Positions 49,349 through 61,741 of a stretch of DNA of 64,000 bases are shown one piece after another. A program made the position numbers and the translations under genes. The notes under the pieces were generated by a model. That model did no database searches. It saw nothing but the letters and a program-made list of their open reading frames with translations, and was not told where the DNA came from. This DNA is from Siphonodentalium dalli (Eukaryota; Mollusca; Scaphopoda; Gadilida; Siphonodentaliidae). The DNA is taken from NCBI GenBank assembly GCA_032622095.1, contig CP136062.1, positions 144,046,351-144,110,350 of the forward strand, read 5' to 3'. Every line of letters starts with the position of its first letter. The stretch's first letter is position 1.

Positions 49349-51188
49349 ATCCTCACTGAGTACGCAGGATTTACTTGATGTGGACATGCCCTTGATGCGA
49401 TGGGGCTTATCAGCAACGATGTCTTTGTAAGTTTATTTGTAGCCACGCTTTATCCTAAACATCACCATTCGAACACACACACACAACTTCGAGTTATAGG
49501 AAGAATAAAACATACCAGACTTTATCCATACGATATATTTTGAAAAAAATTCAAACTTATGTCTGTAGCTCATGTGCCCCATCGTCTCAAGTCAACATTT
49601 ATACATTTATGTATATGCATTGCATGTCGCTATGACAGTAAATTATGTGTGAATGACGCGAGTGTATCAAATAAATAGATAGTCTGTATATAGTAACGGG
49701 CACATCCACCCTGACTTAGTCTTTATCTTTTTATTCATTTTTTTCTATTTTTGCTATTATGTCCAATGATCCCATATCAACAACGTTGCGATATTCACAG
49801 TACTGCCGAATAAGGAAGAGTCTCAATCGCACTTAACGGTTTCATGACATAAGTTTTGGGTGGATGTGTCTTCAATCAATACATTAATATTACATATACT
49901 ACAATATAATTATGTACCTGTTAAATGTGCTTTTGTCATTTATTTGTATTTATATTTATGAATCTCAAATGCCATGTATATTGGTTTATCGAGATTAAAG
50001 AATTGAATTGATTGATACCATCAACACAATTAATGCACCCACGGAAATGAGCGACTTGCGTAACATACTTAGCTTTGGATTGCTTTGTGATTATCTCATG
50101 TGCAAGGAAATGACTACTTTTCAGTGACAAATAACAAAAGTTTCGCCTAACGGGACGAACCATGGTCTTCCCGTCGAGTTATATGTTTCCCCAATACGGA
50201 CTCATTAAAACCCCCCTGGCGGAAATCTTGCTTTCCCCCACCCGTAAAAATGACAACGTCGTGGTATGGCCTTGTGTCAGAAAAAAGACACAAGACAAGG
50301 ATATATAATGGTTACTAAGAACTGGGTAACTCGAGAATACATTGGACATCGAGGTATGTTTACATATAAACACCTACAAGAAAGTAAGTTCCCTCAGATA
50401 TTTTTGACGATATCTTTAGATGTGGTTATCAGAATGCGATGAAACTTTGGGAAGACAATATCTATATATTATGTCACCAATATATCTTATGACTAATGAT
50501 GTGGTGACAGGCTATACAATTGAATGAACACCAATTGGATGGAAAGAGTGGACATTCCGAAAATCACACAACTGGGTTCATTAAGAGGAAGCATGTCCAT
50601 GTATACTGGACATTTGGGTATGTTCCATTTTCAGAATTCTCGGTTAACGGCAGATATACCTCACTTTCGTTGTTTGGTATATATGTGACCAAATAGGATA
50701 GGTGAGTAATCTCCAAAAATAGTCGATTATAACAATAAATGTTATGACATTGCTCGGCTTTTGCGCGGGGATTTGGCAGCCATAATTTTATGTCAGGTGT
50801 CAATTCATAATAATGAGGGCACGGTCTGACCTAGACTTTCACTCGTTGCAATGGTATGCGGTGATGTTCTTTGTTAATTCGACGTGTCATGTGGTTACAC
50901 TAGCAGCATTGAGTTGTTAATCGCATGCACATTTAAATGCGTTTCTCTCTCAAACATGGAAGCACACAGGGGAGTCAGCCTTAACTCAAATCATCCGGCA
51001 TATGATACTGATCATATAAGCATGACAATCAGCCTCAAAATTATTGAGATACAATCCAATAATTATATTTGAGGGAGCTTACTTATTTTGATATGTTTAT
51101 ATCGGATGCACGACCGTCTTTTATATATTAAATAAGACGTTTTCCGTGTATGTATATCAGAGCATCGTACATGAACATGTGACCATAC
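49349..51188. other. Intron sequence below exon U5
   Basis: No module-like exon recognised. The minus-strand frame at 50564-50803 shows no domain. Confidence 0.4.
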
Positions 51189-52362
51189 CTCATTGTTTAA
51201 TCGCTTTACTGGCAAAGTTCCCCGGCCAACTTCAGTACCATCATCAAAGACCGGCGAATCGTCATTCCACGTCCCAGCATATAACGACCAGCGTACACTA
51301 CTGATTCCACTGTGAGGATCAAAGGCTGCGAATACAAGTTCCATAGTCGAAAGGTCAGTTGAATCGTGCACATACAGGTGTTGGTGGCCTTCTTTGGTCA
51401 AGAAGGCATTCTCTATGAACGGGTTGCTGCTGTCTATATGAACTATTTTATCTTCAGAATAGTCTCTGCCCATGATGTCTGCAGACTTTATCCAGGTCGT
51501 AACGGAGTCACCATCAGTTATGGGCGGATCAAAACAGATTCGCTGACTTTGAACGTCCGGAATTGGGGTTTCTACATTCTTCACCCCGCTATTCACCAAC
51601 CACGAGTAGTGAAACGATACGATTCCATGCACATTCGAGGTTCCTCTAGTGGTAAGTAGTTCTTTGTTGTCTTCGTAAACTCCGCTAATGAGCCCATGGG
51701 CGTCTGTGATCACGGGTAGAAGCCGGTTGTTGTTGCGGTGGTATGTGTTGTAATATCTTTCAGCCCAATACAAACACACTTCTCCCAAATTTGTTTGCCA
51801 CGTGTAGTTTGTAGCGGGGTTTGCTGATGACACACTGAGCACGTGATCATGGTTTATTTCAATGTGGGATGAGTTGTCGTACATCACAAATCGTCTTGCC
51901 TGCTGTACGTTTTCCGTATTATCGACAGCTTCTACGACTACCGCATACAGTGCTGGCTCCAGGGGCAATACGAATGCAAATAATGTGGTGTTGATTCTCA
52001 AAGTTTGGTTGCTCTCGTGTGCAACTAATAACGTGTTTGGTCCAGACGGTTTGACAAAATGAAGTGACACCTGGAAGTGATCAAATCCTGACGCCTGTTC
52101 CGGATGTAATATAAAAGGGTCGTGCCAACCTTCCAGGGTAATGTTCAAGTTGTCCGTTGTGAGGAGGGAATTTGGTATCTGAATTGGCTCCAGTTCACAT
52201 CCTCCTCTGGTGGCGCAGTGTTCCGGTGGAATAGTATCCACGTAGTAGCACAATGTTCGTTCGTAGTTGACACCTGGGTAAGCAAGTTTTCCAGACACCG
52301 ATCCATCGAATTCCCGTCGAATCATATAGCCACCGCCAATAGCAGAGAATCGCAAACAGACG
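51189..52362 (-). CDS. Large exon with degenerate Fn3-like modules (U5)
   Basis: One uninterrupted exon of 391 codons between a ctacccatag acceptor and a GTATGG donor (51183-51188). It enters in phase 2 and leaves in phase 0. The protein shows repeated module marks: YYVDTIPPEHC near residue 45, LEGWHDPF near 80, YAVVVEAVDN near 145, a W-rich stretch near 195-205, IVHIDSSNPF near 315 and FAAFDPHSGISSVRWSLY near 350. These are the VDxxPP linker, the W-x-D-P strand and the DxxSGI turn seen again in every later exon. It carries several potential N-glycosylation sites such as NQT and NTT, fitting an extracellular protein. Domain borders are approximate because the modules are very divergent. Confidence 0.85.
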
Positions 52363-53522
52363 CTATGGGTAGACAATCAATATATGTGGCACCAATTCAT
52401 ATTGGCATAATATTCATCGCTTGACATGGTAAATGTATATCTTATAAATGCAAATGCAGATCGTATTATATATGCTAATATTTTTGTCGCAAAAAAATAT
52501 TTGTGGAATATAAATCACACTCACTGTCATACTTTCAACTACAATTACACGGGAACTATATATCATAAAAGTAAACATATGTGCACACAATATAGTGGTA
52601 TTACTGTCGATAAAAGATATTGTACATTGATCACATTTAATTCCGCAAATAGTATGTGTTATTCATTTGATTTCATTTTTCGTTCTGGGCGCCAGTGTCT
52701 TTAATTTGATTAACTTTGATTCTAGTATTTAATAACAATCGTCGAGCTTGGTATTGTGTATAGGCAACGCGCGTACGTTTGTGGCGTCAAACATAATTTG
52801 CAATATCACTTTTTCGATACAAAAATCACGTGACTTCCTGGTTTCAAAACAGCGCGGAATCAGCAATGGACCAATGTGATGAAAATTTGTTACGTCACAA
52901 CTTCCGATGAACTATCTGATAATTAACAATTTAATTATTTATAAACAGTCATAATAAATAAAAACCTTTCATCTTAGATTAATTTTGTTTATTAGATTAA
53001 GGAAAAGATGTGTATAGGTCGTAACATGCTGTCTTTGAAGGCCATTATCCGGACATACCTCACTAGACTATATACATGTATATTTACGCAGACACGCTGC
53101 AATTACAATGGATATTCACACATGGCATACCGGTACCATATCCTTAATAACCTTCCCATATCTTAAAGTTTATTCTACTTACTTAATTGCTGCAGCGACC
53201 TATACCTTTGCATGCATTACTAAATTATAGGTCTATATTGTCAAAGAGCTTGGTCGACACCATATGCATATCGAGTATACTCGCATCAAAACTGTCTACA
53301 TGACTATTCAATCAGTCGCGTTAATAGCATGCACTGTGCCTAAATATGTTCATGACTACTCGATATTTCGCAAGTTTCTTTCCCTTAACATCGTATCGGA
53401 TCGTTCTATATATATGTCTTGTATATTACCACAGTATGTGGATTTATTTTTCAATGCGATATGTGTACTGTATTGTCTAGAGATATAATATGTTTATCAA
53501 TATCCATATAAAATATCCTCAC
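52363..53522. other. Intron U4-U5
   Basis: Nothing recognised. Confidence 0.4.
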
Positions 53523-53661
53523 CCATCACCATTTTCCAACGACGTACTGAAATCCAGATTGTTGTTTAATGTACGATGAACCATTTCTATTGGGTTAATA
53601 GATGATGGCGTTCCATATGCATCACTTGTCAGCAAGATCGTCTGTAATTCGTGCAAAACTC
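53523..53661 (-). CDS. Short linker exon (U4)
   Basis: The exon has a strong acceptor (ttaatttcag) and a GTGAGG donor at 53517-53522. It encodes about 46 residues, beginning VLHELQTILLTSDAYG and ending LDFSTSLENGD. It enters in phase 1, matching U3, and leaves in phase 2, matching U5, which supports it although no domain is recognisable by itself. The joined sequence U4-U5 reads through a glycine into VCLRFSAIGGGYM, a plausible beta strand. It lies more than 5 kb from U3, and the intron between them contains several mobile elements. Confidence 0.55.
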
Positions 53662-55150
53662 CTGAAATTAAGAGATATATTGTTTATGGATAACATTGTA
53701 TTGAGTATGAATGATATGTGCATCTCCCTAAACATCGAAGCTCCAACTAGAATGGTATTACGAAACCATTTTCTGATATTATCTACGTGATAATTTCTTT
53801 CCATTAACTCCGAAATGACGTTAGCCTCCGGGATGGTGATATCAGGTTTATGGGGATGATGTGTCAAAGCTGAAAACTATTCTGTCAGATTTGACACCAT
53901 ACAACCACAGTCGGGAGCTTTTCTATGAATGGTATTAATTCTTAGCACATTTTGATTTTTTGTCAGCCTCACAAACATTCCAATAATCGTCTCTCGTGAA
54001 GAGCTTTATGCTTCCGTCGCTAACACGTGGCAACTGTCTGTGATATAAGACCATCATTGTGATTCAACTATATTTCATGTGATGGATTACAACCCAGGAA
54101 TAACATCGTTTAAAGCTGAACTTGAATATGTCCAATATTGTGCAGATCAAAGATACATGTTTATAGATGTGAAAGCGCTGAATATGATTAATAACTGCAA
54201 ATCTTCACTGACTCACATGATGCCATGTGTTATTGAACTTCCATGATATAATTAAATACAGGGGGTTAGAGGTGGTTGCATAGCAAGTTGTAACAATTTA
54301 GGTAATGGTCTTCTCTCCTGGAGTCATACACATAGCCGATATGGATGCAATTAATGTAATTTCACTATGGCGCGTTAGTCAAGTCCGGAATTCTAACTGA
54401 TGTGCACATGCGCTCAAATCTTCGCACCTTCGCTGTTCCCAATCTGAACTCCAACATAACCTTTATTATTTCACGATCCACGTGTATAATGTATCGCTGA
54501 TTCTTGGTATACAGTGGGCGCATGGGCGTTTTATATATAGAAATGGGAATATTTGGGACGGATTAAAAGTCGAACTGCGACCCGGAGGCCGAGTCCGGTA
54601 AAGGTGTAGTTGTTTAACAATGTCTAACGTTGCATATATTCTACTGGATATATATTACTCCAACGTCTTCAATTTACTGAAACCAATATATTTTATATTC
54701 TATAATTACAATCATGGGTATATAATATATGATCTTGAGTGCGTTACCATTTCTGACTATGGTTTTCTTGTATTCTACTCGATTCAGCATCATATACATC
54801 GCCAATGCGTGAGTGTCATGAATACATCCATATAATGACGGTCTGGTGCTGTTTTCGTTTCCATATTGATTGAAATCATAACGACAGCTGTGACTGACTG
54901 GTTACGAGACCGTGCTATGGGGATGTATACGCCTGTTGAAGTCACAGGTATTCTGCACAACATTTTTTTTTTAATTTAATCAAAATCTCGGAAATGTAAG
55001 TATCATCCTCACAAAAGCAAATTTTTTATCAAATTGATCTGGAATTCTAGCATTATGAGCCTAAGTAATCATATGTTTTGTTAAAGTTTAGCTTTCCGTC
55101 GTACTTTAAACAAGTGAGCATAAAAAATCATTCGAAGATGTCAATGAAAT
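53662..55150. other. Part of intron U3-U4
   Basis: Nothing recognised. The minus-strand frame at 53622-53867 overlaps exon U4 in a different phase and is not supported. Confidence 0.4.
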
Positions 55151-55828
55151 TATTTTATTGGTACCCGAAACGTCCGTCCAATGAAAAATAAAAAAATAAA
55201 ATAATCTAACCCATAAATCACCGAGATCTATACTATTATCATCAAACTAAATAGCCCTATTGTCAAACAGACGTTGTTTCATGAAGTACATCTAATTTGG
55301 GGGTGGTACTCAACATAAATTATGTTTAATAACGATTTATGTCCTTTCTTTTCGTCAGTTTTACAGATTTATATTCACGGGAGGCCATTTTGCAAAACTT
55401 GAACTTTATTAAATTAATTTTAATATCTTTCGTTTAATTGATATCCGGCATTCTTAATGACATAAATCATGCGGTGGATATATAATACCCACTAGATAAG
55501 GAATTAGATAAAACATTTATTTTTATCGATATAAAATTATTTTATTTTGGAGTCATTTACTGCAGCGTTTCTCGAGTTTGTTTCGCACTTTCAAAATGGC
55601 CTCCCACGAATAGAATCATGTGAAACTGACGGGGAAAAAAACAAAAATCGTTATTAAACTCGATGTATGTTGAGTACCACACCCAAATTAGCTGTCCTTC
55701 GTGAAACAACGTCTGTTTGACAATAGGGCTATTTAGTTTGTTGATTAGAGTATAGATTTCGGTTATTTAGTTGTTGGATTCTTTGATTTTTTTATTTTTC
55801 ATTGGACGGACGTTTCGGGTACCAACCA
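55151..55828. mobile_element. Fold-back element, about 680 bp
   Basis: The ends read ggtacccgaaacgtccgtcc on the left and its complement ggacggacgtttcgggtacc on the right. Arms of about 240-270 bp stay paired through tgtcaaacagacgttgtttc (55262) and gaaacaacgtctgtttgac (55700), and through gaggccattttgc (55381) and its mirror at 55593. No coding frame and no clear target duplication. Confidence 0.8.
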
Positions 55829-56368
55829 AATACATTTGATTTATCAACTTTAAATGTTTTTCTATGTTCACTAATCTCAAATACGACGACAAACCAAACA
55901 TGTTTGAAAACTATGATTATTTGGTCATATAGTGCTGCAATTACAGATCAATAAAATATAAATTTTTGCTTTTGTAGAGAAAAATGCTGACCTCTATCAA
56001 AAATGAGATAGATACCTTTCCGAGATATTGTGGTTGAAGTGGCATTTAATGTGATAGTGTATAATACTAAATAAGTTGCTTGGAAAAAAAGTCTCACATG
56101 GACAAAGACATAGTTTACTGCACAATCGTTATACAATTATAGGATAAGGCAAGCAATAGGGGAACAAGAAATGAAGACAAAAGCAAATATCAATAAAATG
56201 ATTATAAACATGTAAATAAACTATCCAAGAGGATGAGACGTCTTTGAACAGTGAATCACTTTCTGATTTTTTTTACTACTCCCTGGATGTTCTTAATGCT
56301 GCATTTAAAATGTTGTCATGATAGAGTTGAATAACCTGTTTAAATTCACAAAACGTTAGCCAAATCGT

Positions 56369-56625
56369 CTATGCATTCTTAAATAAAAATACAGCGGCGT
56401 TAGGTATCCCCCGGTATGCAGAACAGTGCCGTAAGAAATGCACTTCATCTTCAACTTTGTGGTCATTGCATTGTTTACATATTTGTGTTTCTCGCGACAA
56501 TGAAGAGGTTCTACAGGCACCACTCTCTATCTCCGGATTATGATCAAATGTTGCAAATTTAGATATGATACGAATGTTACTTCTGGAAAGATTGACGCCT
56601 TTGATTGATAGCTAGTTGTGATGCT
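56369..56625 (-). pseudogene. LINE reverse-transcriptase C-terminal fragment
   Basis: The minus strand is open to a TAG at 56369-56371. It reads NLSRSNIRIISKFATFDHNP, then EIESGACR, QICKQCNDHKVEDEVHF and LRHCSAYRGIP. The C-x-x-C, V/I-EDE-x-HFL and C-x-x-Y residues are the C-terminal signature of CR1/jockey-type non-LTR retrotransposon proteins found widely in invertebrates. Nothing upstream in the same frame shows the catalytic palm, so this is a 5'-truncated or decayed copy. It sits in the intron between U3 and U4, in the same orientation as the host gene. Confidence 0.7.
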
Positions 56626-57702
56626 CCTCATGAAGATCGTATTGATATGATCAGCAGTAATGCCCTTGATATTAATACCCTGCCACGTTTGTCGAAAATG
56701 ATCTCGTTTAGACTATTAACGTTCGGGCTTGATATATTATGGACTAAATACCGAAAAACCATGAAGCCCTAATGGAGACTCCATACATGTACAGATTACT
56801 TGCAGTTCAACCACGGATACCTAAGGATACCAGTCATCGAAAGTTTGAAACATTTGTTTCCGAATCGGGTTTCTTTGATTTTCGAGCGCGTGGCCAATTA
56901 ATAAATGCCAATTTTATGCCGTCACTAAGTTTTAAAGAATATTTGTACACACTGGACGCCGATCACTTTCAGAAAGAACAGATGGACGTTTTTGGGAGGC
57001 CCAGCAATAGTTTGACCAATTGAATGTGAAAGTTTTCTAGCCGCATGGTTTTCATTCTTGTACAGGGCTCACTCTCCCCATATTCCCGAAGCGTATGTTA
57101 ATATAGGCTTGATGCATGGGTAAATCATTTACAGCTATAGATAATGGTACTGATTCCTCACATATCCTTTGTATTTTAAATATGGCTCTGGACGTTCAAT
57201 TTAATACGTCACGAATGCCATAAAACACCAGCTGCAGTTATTTTCAGTCCAAAATATATATCTATGTGACGATTTAAGTTCATTGTCTATAATGCAAACA
57301 CCCTGTCCTGTGTTATTCGTTTTAACGACCTTATAGGATTACAGTAGTGTGTTCACATTATACAATTATGTCATAGCTTCATAGTATTCTTGCCTGCAGT
57401 GTCTTTCTTGTGCAAACTTAAATGACATGTGTTTATATTTTGTCTGTATCTGTATAGTCGTATCTACGAGTACATTCTGTTTTGTTGTGTATTTTCTCTT
57501 TAAAATACTTTCCATTTTCCAGCTGTATAAATGTTACTCGATCAGGAGGCAGTTCTACCATATTAGGAATAGATTATTTTCTGTTCCATGTCGTGCAAAT
57601 GGTTGATGTTTATTGGGACCCAAACATCGTGTTAAAATTTGTACTTTACATGACCTCAATGCATCTTTCTGGGACATATGTTGACGTATATAAATTCATA
57701 TA

Positions 57703-58402
57703 CCTTACTCGTATTTAAATCGCGCAGTACTATTTTTCGCACACCCGTCGGAGCGCGAATTTATAACTGAGCGAAAAATAGTACGACTCTGAATTTAAAA
57801 TATACCACAGGGAAAACAAGAAAGTTATGTTGATAAGTTACATACATTACGAAATGTTGGACACTGAATAGACAATTACGCCTATACATACAATACCAAA
57901 CAATTCAAAACCATTATTAAGTGCCAAGCGACATACAAATCACGGTAACATCGACGATGTTGAAATGCTTGTAAGAACATATCTTGATTGCATTTGTATG
58001 AAAGCACACACCTCCCCATTCACCAGCCTGGAGTGACACCGTGGCTGTACAGTCTGAGTTAGCATTGTCATCACAATCCGAAACCAAGTGTTGATTTTTC
58101 AGAAATCAGTTGCCTTGATGTCCAGTCCATAACTATCTCAATATCAGAATCATTATTTGGAGCATATGAACATCCATCATCGCAACATCGCATGGTGTAT
58201 TTATGTTTTACACGATGTAAAAATAGACTGTGATCGTGTTTAATACACACATATATCGTCAGAAAAGACTGAGAGCTGAAACTGTCACCAGATCCAAGAC
58301 TTTTACGAAAATAGTTTTATCAGCTTTAAATTCGCGCAGATGGGTGCGCGAATTTAAAACTGAGCGAAAAATAGTACTGCGCGAATTTAAATACGAGTAA
58401 GG
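57703..58402. mobile_element. TA-flanked inverted-repeat element
   Basis: The left end ccttactcgtatttaaatcg and the right end (aatttaaatacgagtaagg) are mirror images. The repeats extend about 80-90 bp inward (gcgcagtactatttttcgc, gagcgaaaaatagtac). TA lies on both outer sides, as in Tc1/mariner-type insertions. The interior (57800-58310) contains exon-like minus-strand stretches, described separately. Confidence 0.65.
58030..58265 (-). pseudogene. Exon-like segment inside the TA-flanked element
   Basis: One minus-strand frame reads FLTIYVCIKHDHSLFLHRVK then MRCCDDGCSYAPNNDSDIEI and VMDWTS before a stop. A second frame downstream reads SDCDDNANSDCTATVSLQAG up to EWGG at a GTGTGT donor-like site. 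The mix of cysteine pairs and Y-x-C strands recalls the host modules, but no acceptor gives the phase needed between U3 and U4, which join directly. It may be a decayed exon, a captured fragment or chance. Confidence 0.3.
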
Positions 58403-58657
58403 TAGTCATTATAACATGGACACAAGGGAACAATTCCAGAAAACATCAGATAAAACTCGAGGTCGTCGGTGGAAATCACATGTGGAAACGAACAATTCAC
58501 ACGTATTGTGGGAAATATGTCACCCATTGGAAAGAAGAAGACTAGAATGATTTGCCAGACTTTATCGTCGATGCAACAACCTTGACAGATTCGTTTTTTT
58601 TTCACTTATCAATAAGCGTTATGATTTCCGTGACGCTAATATGGCATAACTATGGCT

Positions 58658-58715
58658 TTTTTGGCAGTATATGTATTACTATGTTTTTTTGGCAGTATAT
58701 GTATTGTTATGTGTT
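58658..58715. repeat. Short direct duplication
   Basis: The word ttttttggcagtatatgtat occurs twice, 30 bp apart. Confidence 0.85.
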
Positions 58716-59266
58716 TGACTGTTACTGGAACGAAACGTCTAGAAACTTGTCCCATGATGATGAAGGTGATGATATACTACTTAAAAGGTAGTTCAAGTAT
58801 TTATCAACCTTTATCGATATCGGGAAACATGCATTATAGAAATGGTTAGTTGTCTTTTTGAACGCAAAACGCTAAGGGCATTAACAAATTAAATTTGGTA
58901 TGTACGTTCATGTTGCGGCCTCTATTTTGAAATTTAGGCTCAAATTTCGTCTCCTTTGATAATTTTATAGTTAATGATAACTGAATGAAATCAAATTTGG
59001 TATCGATGTTTACAAACATAAAATACAGGCAGATTTTCGAAATTCCGGATTTAATGCTTTCAAGTTGATAACTACAGTGAGGTTTGTTTGATCACATGCA
59101 AGTCCAATGCATTCGGACAGAGTTATGTGCCCTTTTCGGCTCTATTGTTTTAGTGTTGTTGGTTTTCAGTTACCAATTATATGGTAACACGAAGACGAAT
59201 CTCTTATACAATTTCAAATTAGACACTGTGATGCAACCAATGTGGATAAGTGATTCCAGTACTTAC

Positions 59267-59527
59267 CATCTGAAGACTCCCTTAAAATGGTTACTGTTGA
59301 TTCCGTCAACCCGAATTTGTACTCATACACATATGAATGTCTAGTTGAGTTTGGTGTGATTCTGAATTCGGCTAAGGACTCTGATGAAATTAATGCTGGT
59401 GTAAACCTCCCGTACACAGTTAGCTGATTGATGCAGGTGGAAGGTCCAGCGAATGTAGAATTCCTGACTTCTCCAGCACCACTCTCCACTCCCATTCTGC
59501 AAGTGTGTATTTCTGGCGGGGTATCTG
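59267..59527 (-). CDS. Extracellular module exon, Fn3-like start (U3)
   Basis: This exon of 86 codons runs from DTPPEIHTCRMG to a C-terminal STVTILRESSD. I do not recognise a named domain. Its opening DTPPE echoes the linker that starts each module in the downstream exons, and it holds sequon-like NST sites and one internal disulphide candidate (TC and STC). The acceptor chosen is ctttgcag at 59528-59530, because it gives phase 1 and matches U2. A second AG upstream (59577-59578) would extend the frame by 16 codons in phase 0 and would not splice to U2. The donor is GTAAGT at 59261-59266, phase 1. Confidence 0.6.
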
Positions 59528-59576
59528 CTGCAAAGTGTATATTCACACGGTACATTGCATACCGTCGATCGGTCAG

Positions 59577-61424
59577 CTTCGAAAAAGTCGTATATAGGGT
59601 TTTCCAAATTGTTGAGGAGAGTCAAACTTGAATATCACTCATACTTTTTTTTATCAAATACAAAACTCTTTGGAATGTAGATAATGTTTAACTACATCTT
59701 CATAATAAACCTATTAAAATAACGGAGTTTACGACATTTCTGAACAGTGTCGTCAAAGTGCGTATATTCGACGTTAATACATTTCAGAATTAAATATTTA
59801 CAACAACGTTATACGACATTTTGCGCGATGAAATGGGGTCGCAAGAACCGTTTTAAATAGCACACAACCATTGCGCATGTGTTGTTACATAAAATATATG
59901 GGTTCAGAAGAAACACGTATATACATATATAATACACACAGCTGGTTACGTATATGAAAGCTTACATGGGCTGGGCGTCCTTTAATATACTGGGGTTTTG
60001 AGAACTTGCAGTTATATATTACATTGTATGTGACGGTATGTGCCTCTATGCCACATCGCGTCGATTGCAATGTTCCTGTGTATAACTACAATTAGTATAT
60101 GTCAGCGTTGCAATTCTCGATTACCTGATCGGTATAGCTAAATTTTGTTCAATATCAAAAATGAAGGAATCGATATCGGCTCTCTGGAAATCGATCATTC
60201 GCTTGAATATATTTATATGTTTTGTATCTGAGTGCTGCTGTTTTATGAATATACGCGGTTATATATATTCGATGGGAATAGGGGTTCGTTGATGTAACTA
60301 TATATTGTTAATTAAAGATACAATCACGACGAAAAATTGGTTAAAATATCGTAGGGTTATAGGCTAACCAAAAGGCATAGCACTTTATCGTAAATTAGTA
60401 CTCAACACATACATGTATACTGGAAGTATCCAGAAATGCATGTGGGTGTTGTCTGACTGTCAACGTATGTATGTATATCGTCAGCATGGGTATTGCTTTC
60501 GCAGATTAAAATGAACATTCCAATGTATAATGTTATTCTTGATGGGAGAATCCATTTAGTGAGGAACATGGATTGGTATGGAGGGTTACATATCATCAAC
60601 TTGCAAAGTTAGAAATGTGATCACATGTAATTACAATAAGCGTGTAATTTTCGAATATGAAATCTTAAACTTTCCAACATTGCAAAGAACCTAGACAAGG
60701 TATGTGAACCATGCAAACATAATTTCAGTCTCACAGTCTCAATGTATAATTGTTCCAATGTTCAGAACTGAAGATTGATTCTCAAAATTCAACATAAACT
60801 ATATTTTTCCAAAAGGTATGTACTTTAAGCAGCAAATGAATGCCAATTACACACTACTTATTGTCACCTGGTTTTATACTATGGGGAATAGAATAATATT
60901 ACTGCAATTCCCGGAATTTCTTGAAGAAGGTGTGAAACACATACTGGACGCTGTATGGTTGTGTGCGTTCCGCATTATGCATCAACTCAACGTAGTTATA
61001 CGGCGAATAAATCGAACTGTTACGAATAGCACGTTCAATAATTGAGAGAACACTAACTATCAACCTCCATCTGCTTGTGACCTTTTTCAAGGAATTTTTG
61101 TTTTATGACACGATTGCGGTAGACGGCAAGGTTTAGCAACCCATTCGATTGCATAATATTCATGTTATGGTTTGCGCAACCATCACTGTAAATGGTTATG
61201 TGGGTCATACTTTCTGGTAGCGACGAGATGTATTCCCAAATACATGATGCGCATACGTCGGCAATTAGGTCGCCGCCATTCATGGAGAAATGAATTTGGT
61301 CCCCAATTTGCCGCATGAAACACATTTTATTTTTGCACGCAAGTGGTTGGTGGTTACCTGGTTGGGCGGATGTTTATTTCAGCTCTGTGCGGAATTATTT
61401 TTGCAGAGAGAACCCTGGCTGTAT

Positions 61425-61430
<6 letters not shown>
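59577..61430. other. Intron U2-U3
   Basis: Nothing recognised apart from the microsatellite at its upstream end. Confidence 0.4.

Positions 61431-61517
<87 letters not shown>
61431..61517. repeat. (TA)n microsatellite
   Basis: About 43 uninterrupted TA units. It lies in the intron downstream of exon U2. Confidence 0.97.
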
Positions 61518-61520
<3 letters not shown>

Positions 61521-61618
61521 ATAAGTGCACGATCAGATTTTGTGATAATTGATGTACATGCTATATATCGTCTAACTTATTCACGCACACTAATGCGTGG
61601 CTGTGGCTAGATACTCAC

Positions 61619-61741
61619 ACACGCAAAATGATGATGTATAGGTAGTAACTCTGTTCTCCGTGTGGAACCCTGACTCACACTGGCACGTGGACGGCGACGT
61701 CCCATTATCAACGCATCGTCCTGGCCAGCACACGTCACATC
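61619..61741 (-). CDS. EGF-like domain exon (U2)
   Basis: The exon encodes about 40 residues with six cysteines in an EGF-like order: CDVC, GRCVDNG, TCQCESGF and a final FC. The C-x-C-x-x-GF part is diagnostic of EGF-like folds, although the first two cysteines are unusually close together. It has a clear acceptor (ctcaacag) and a GTGAGT donor at 61613-61618. Both flanking introns are phase 1, so it can be spliced cleanly to the thrombospondin exon upstream and to exon U3. An (AT)n microsatellite starts about 100 bp downstream in the next intron. A divergent small cysteine-rich module other than EGF is the alternative. Confidence 0.7.

Noticed and set aside
53622-53867. An 81-codon minus-strand frame
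   Set aside because: Overlaps exon U4 in another phase and extends through its acceptor.
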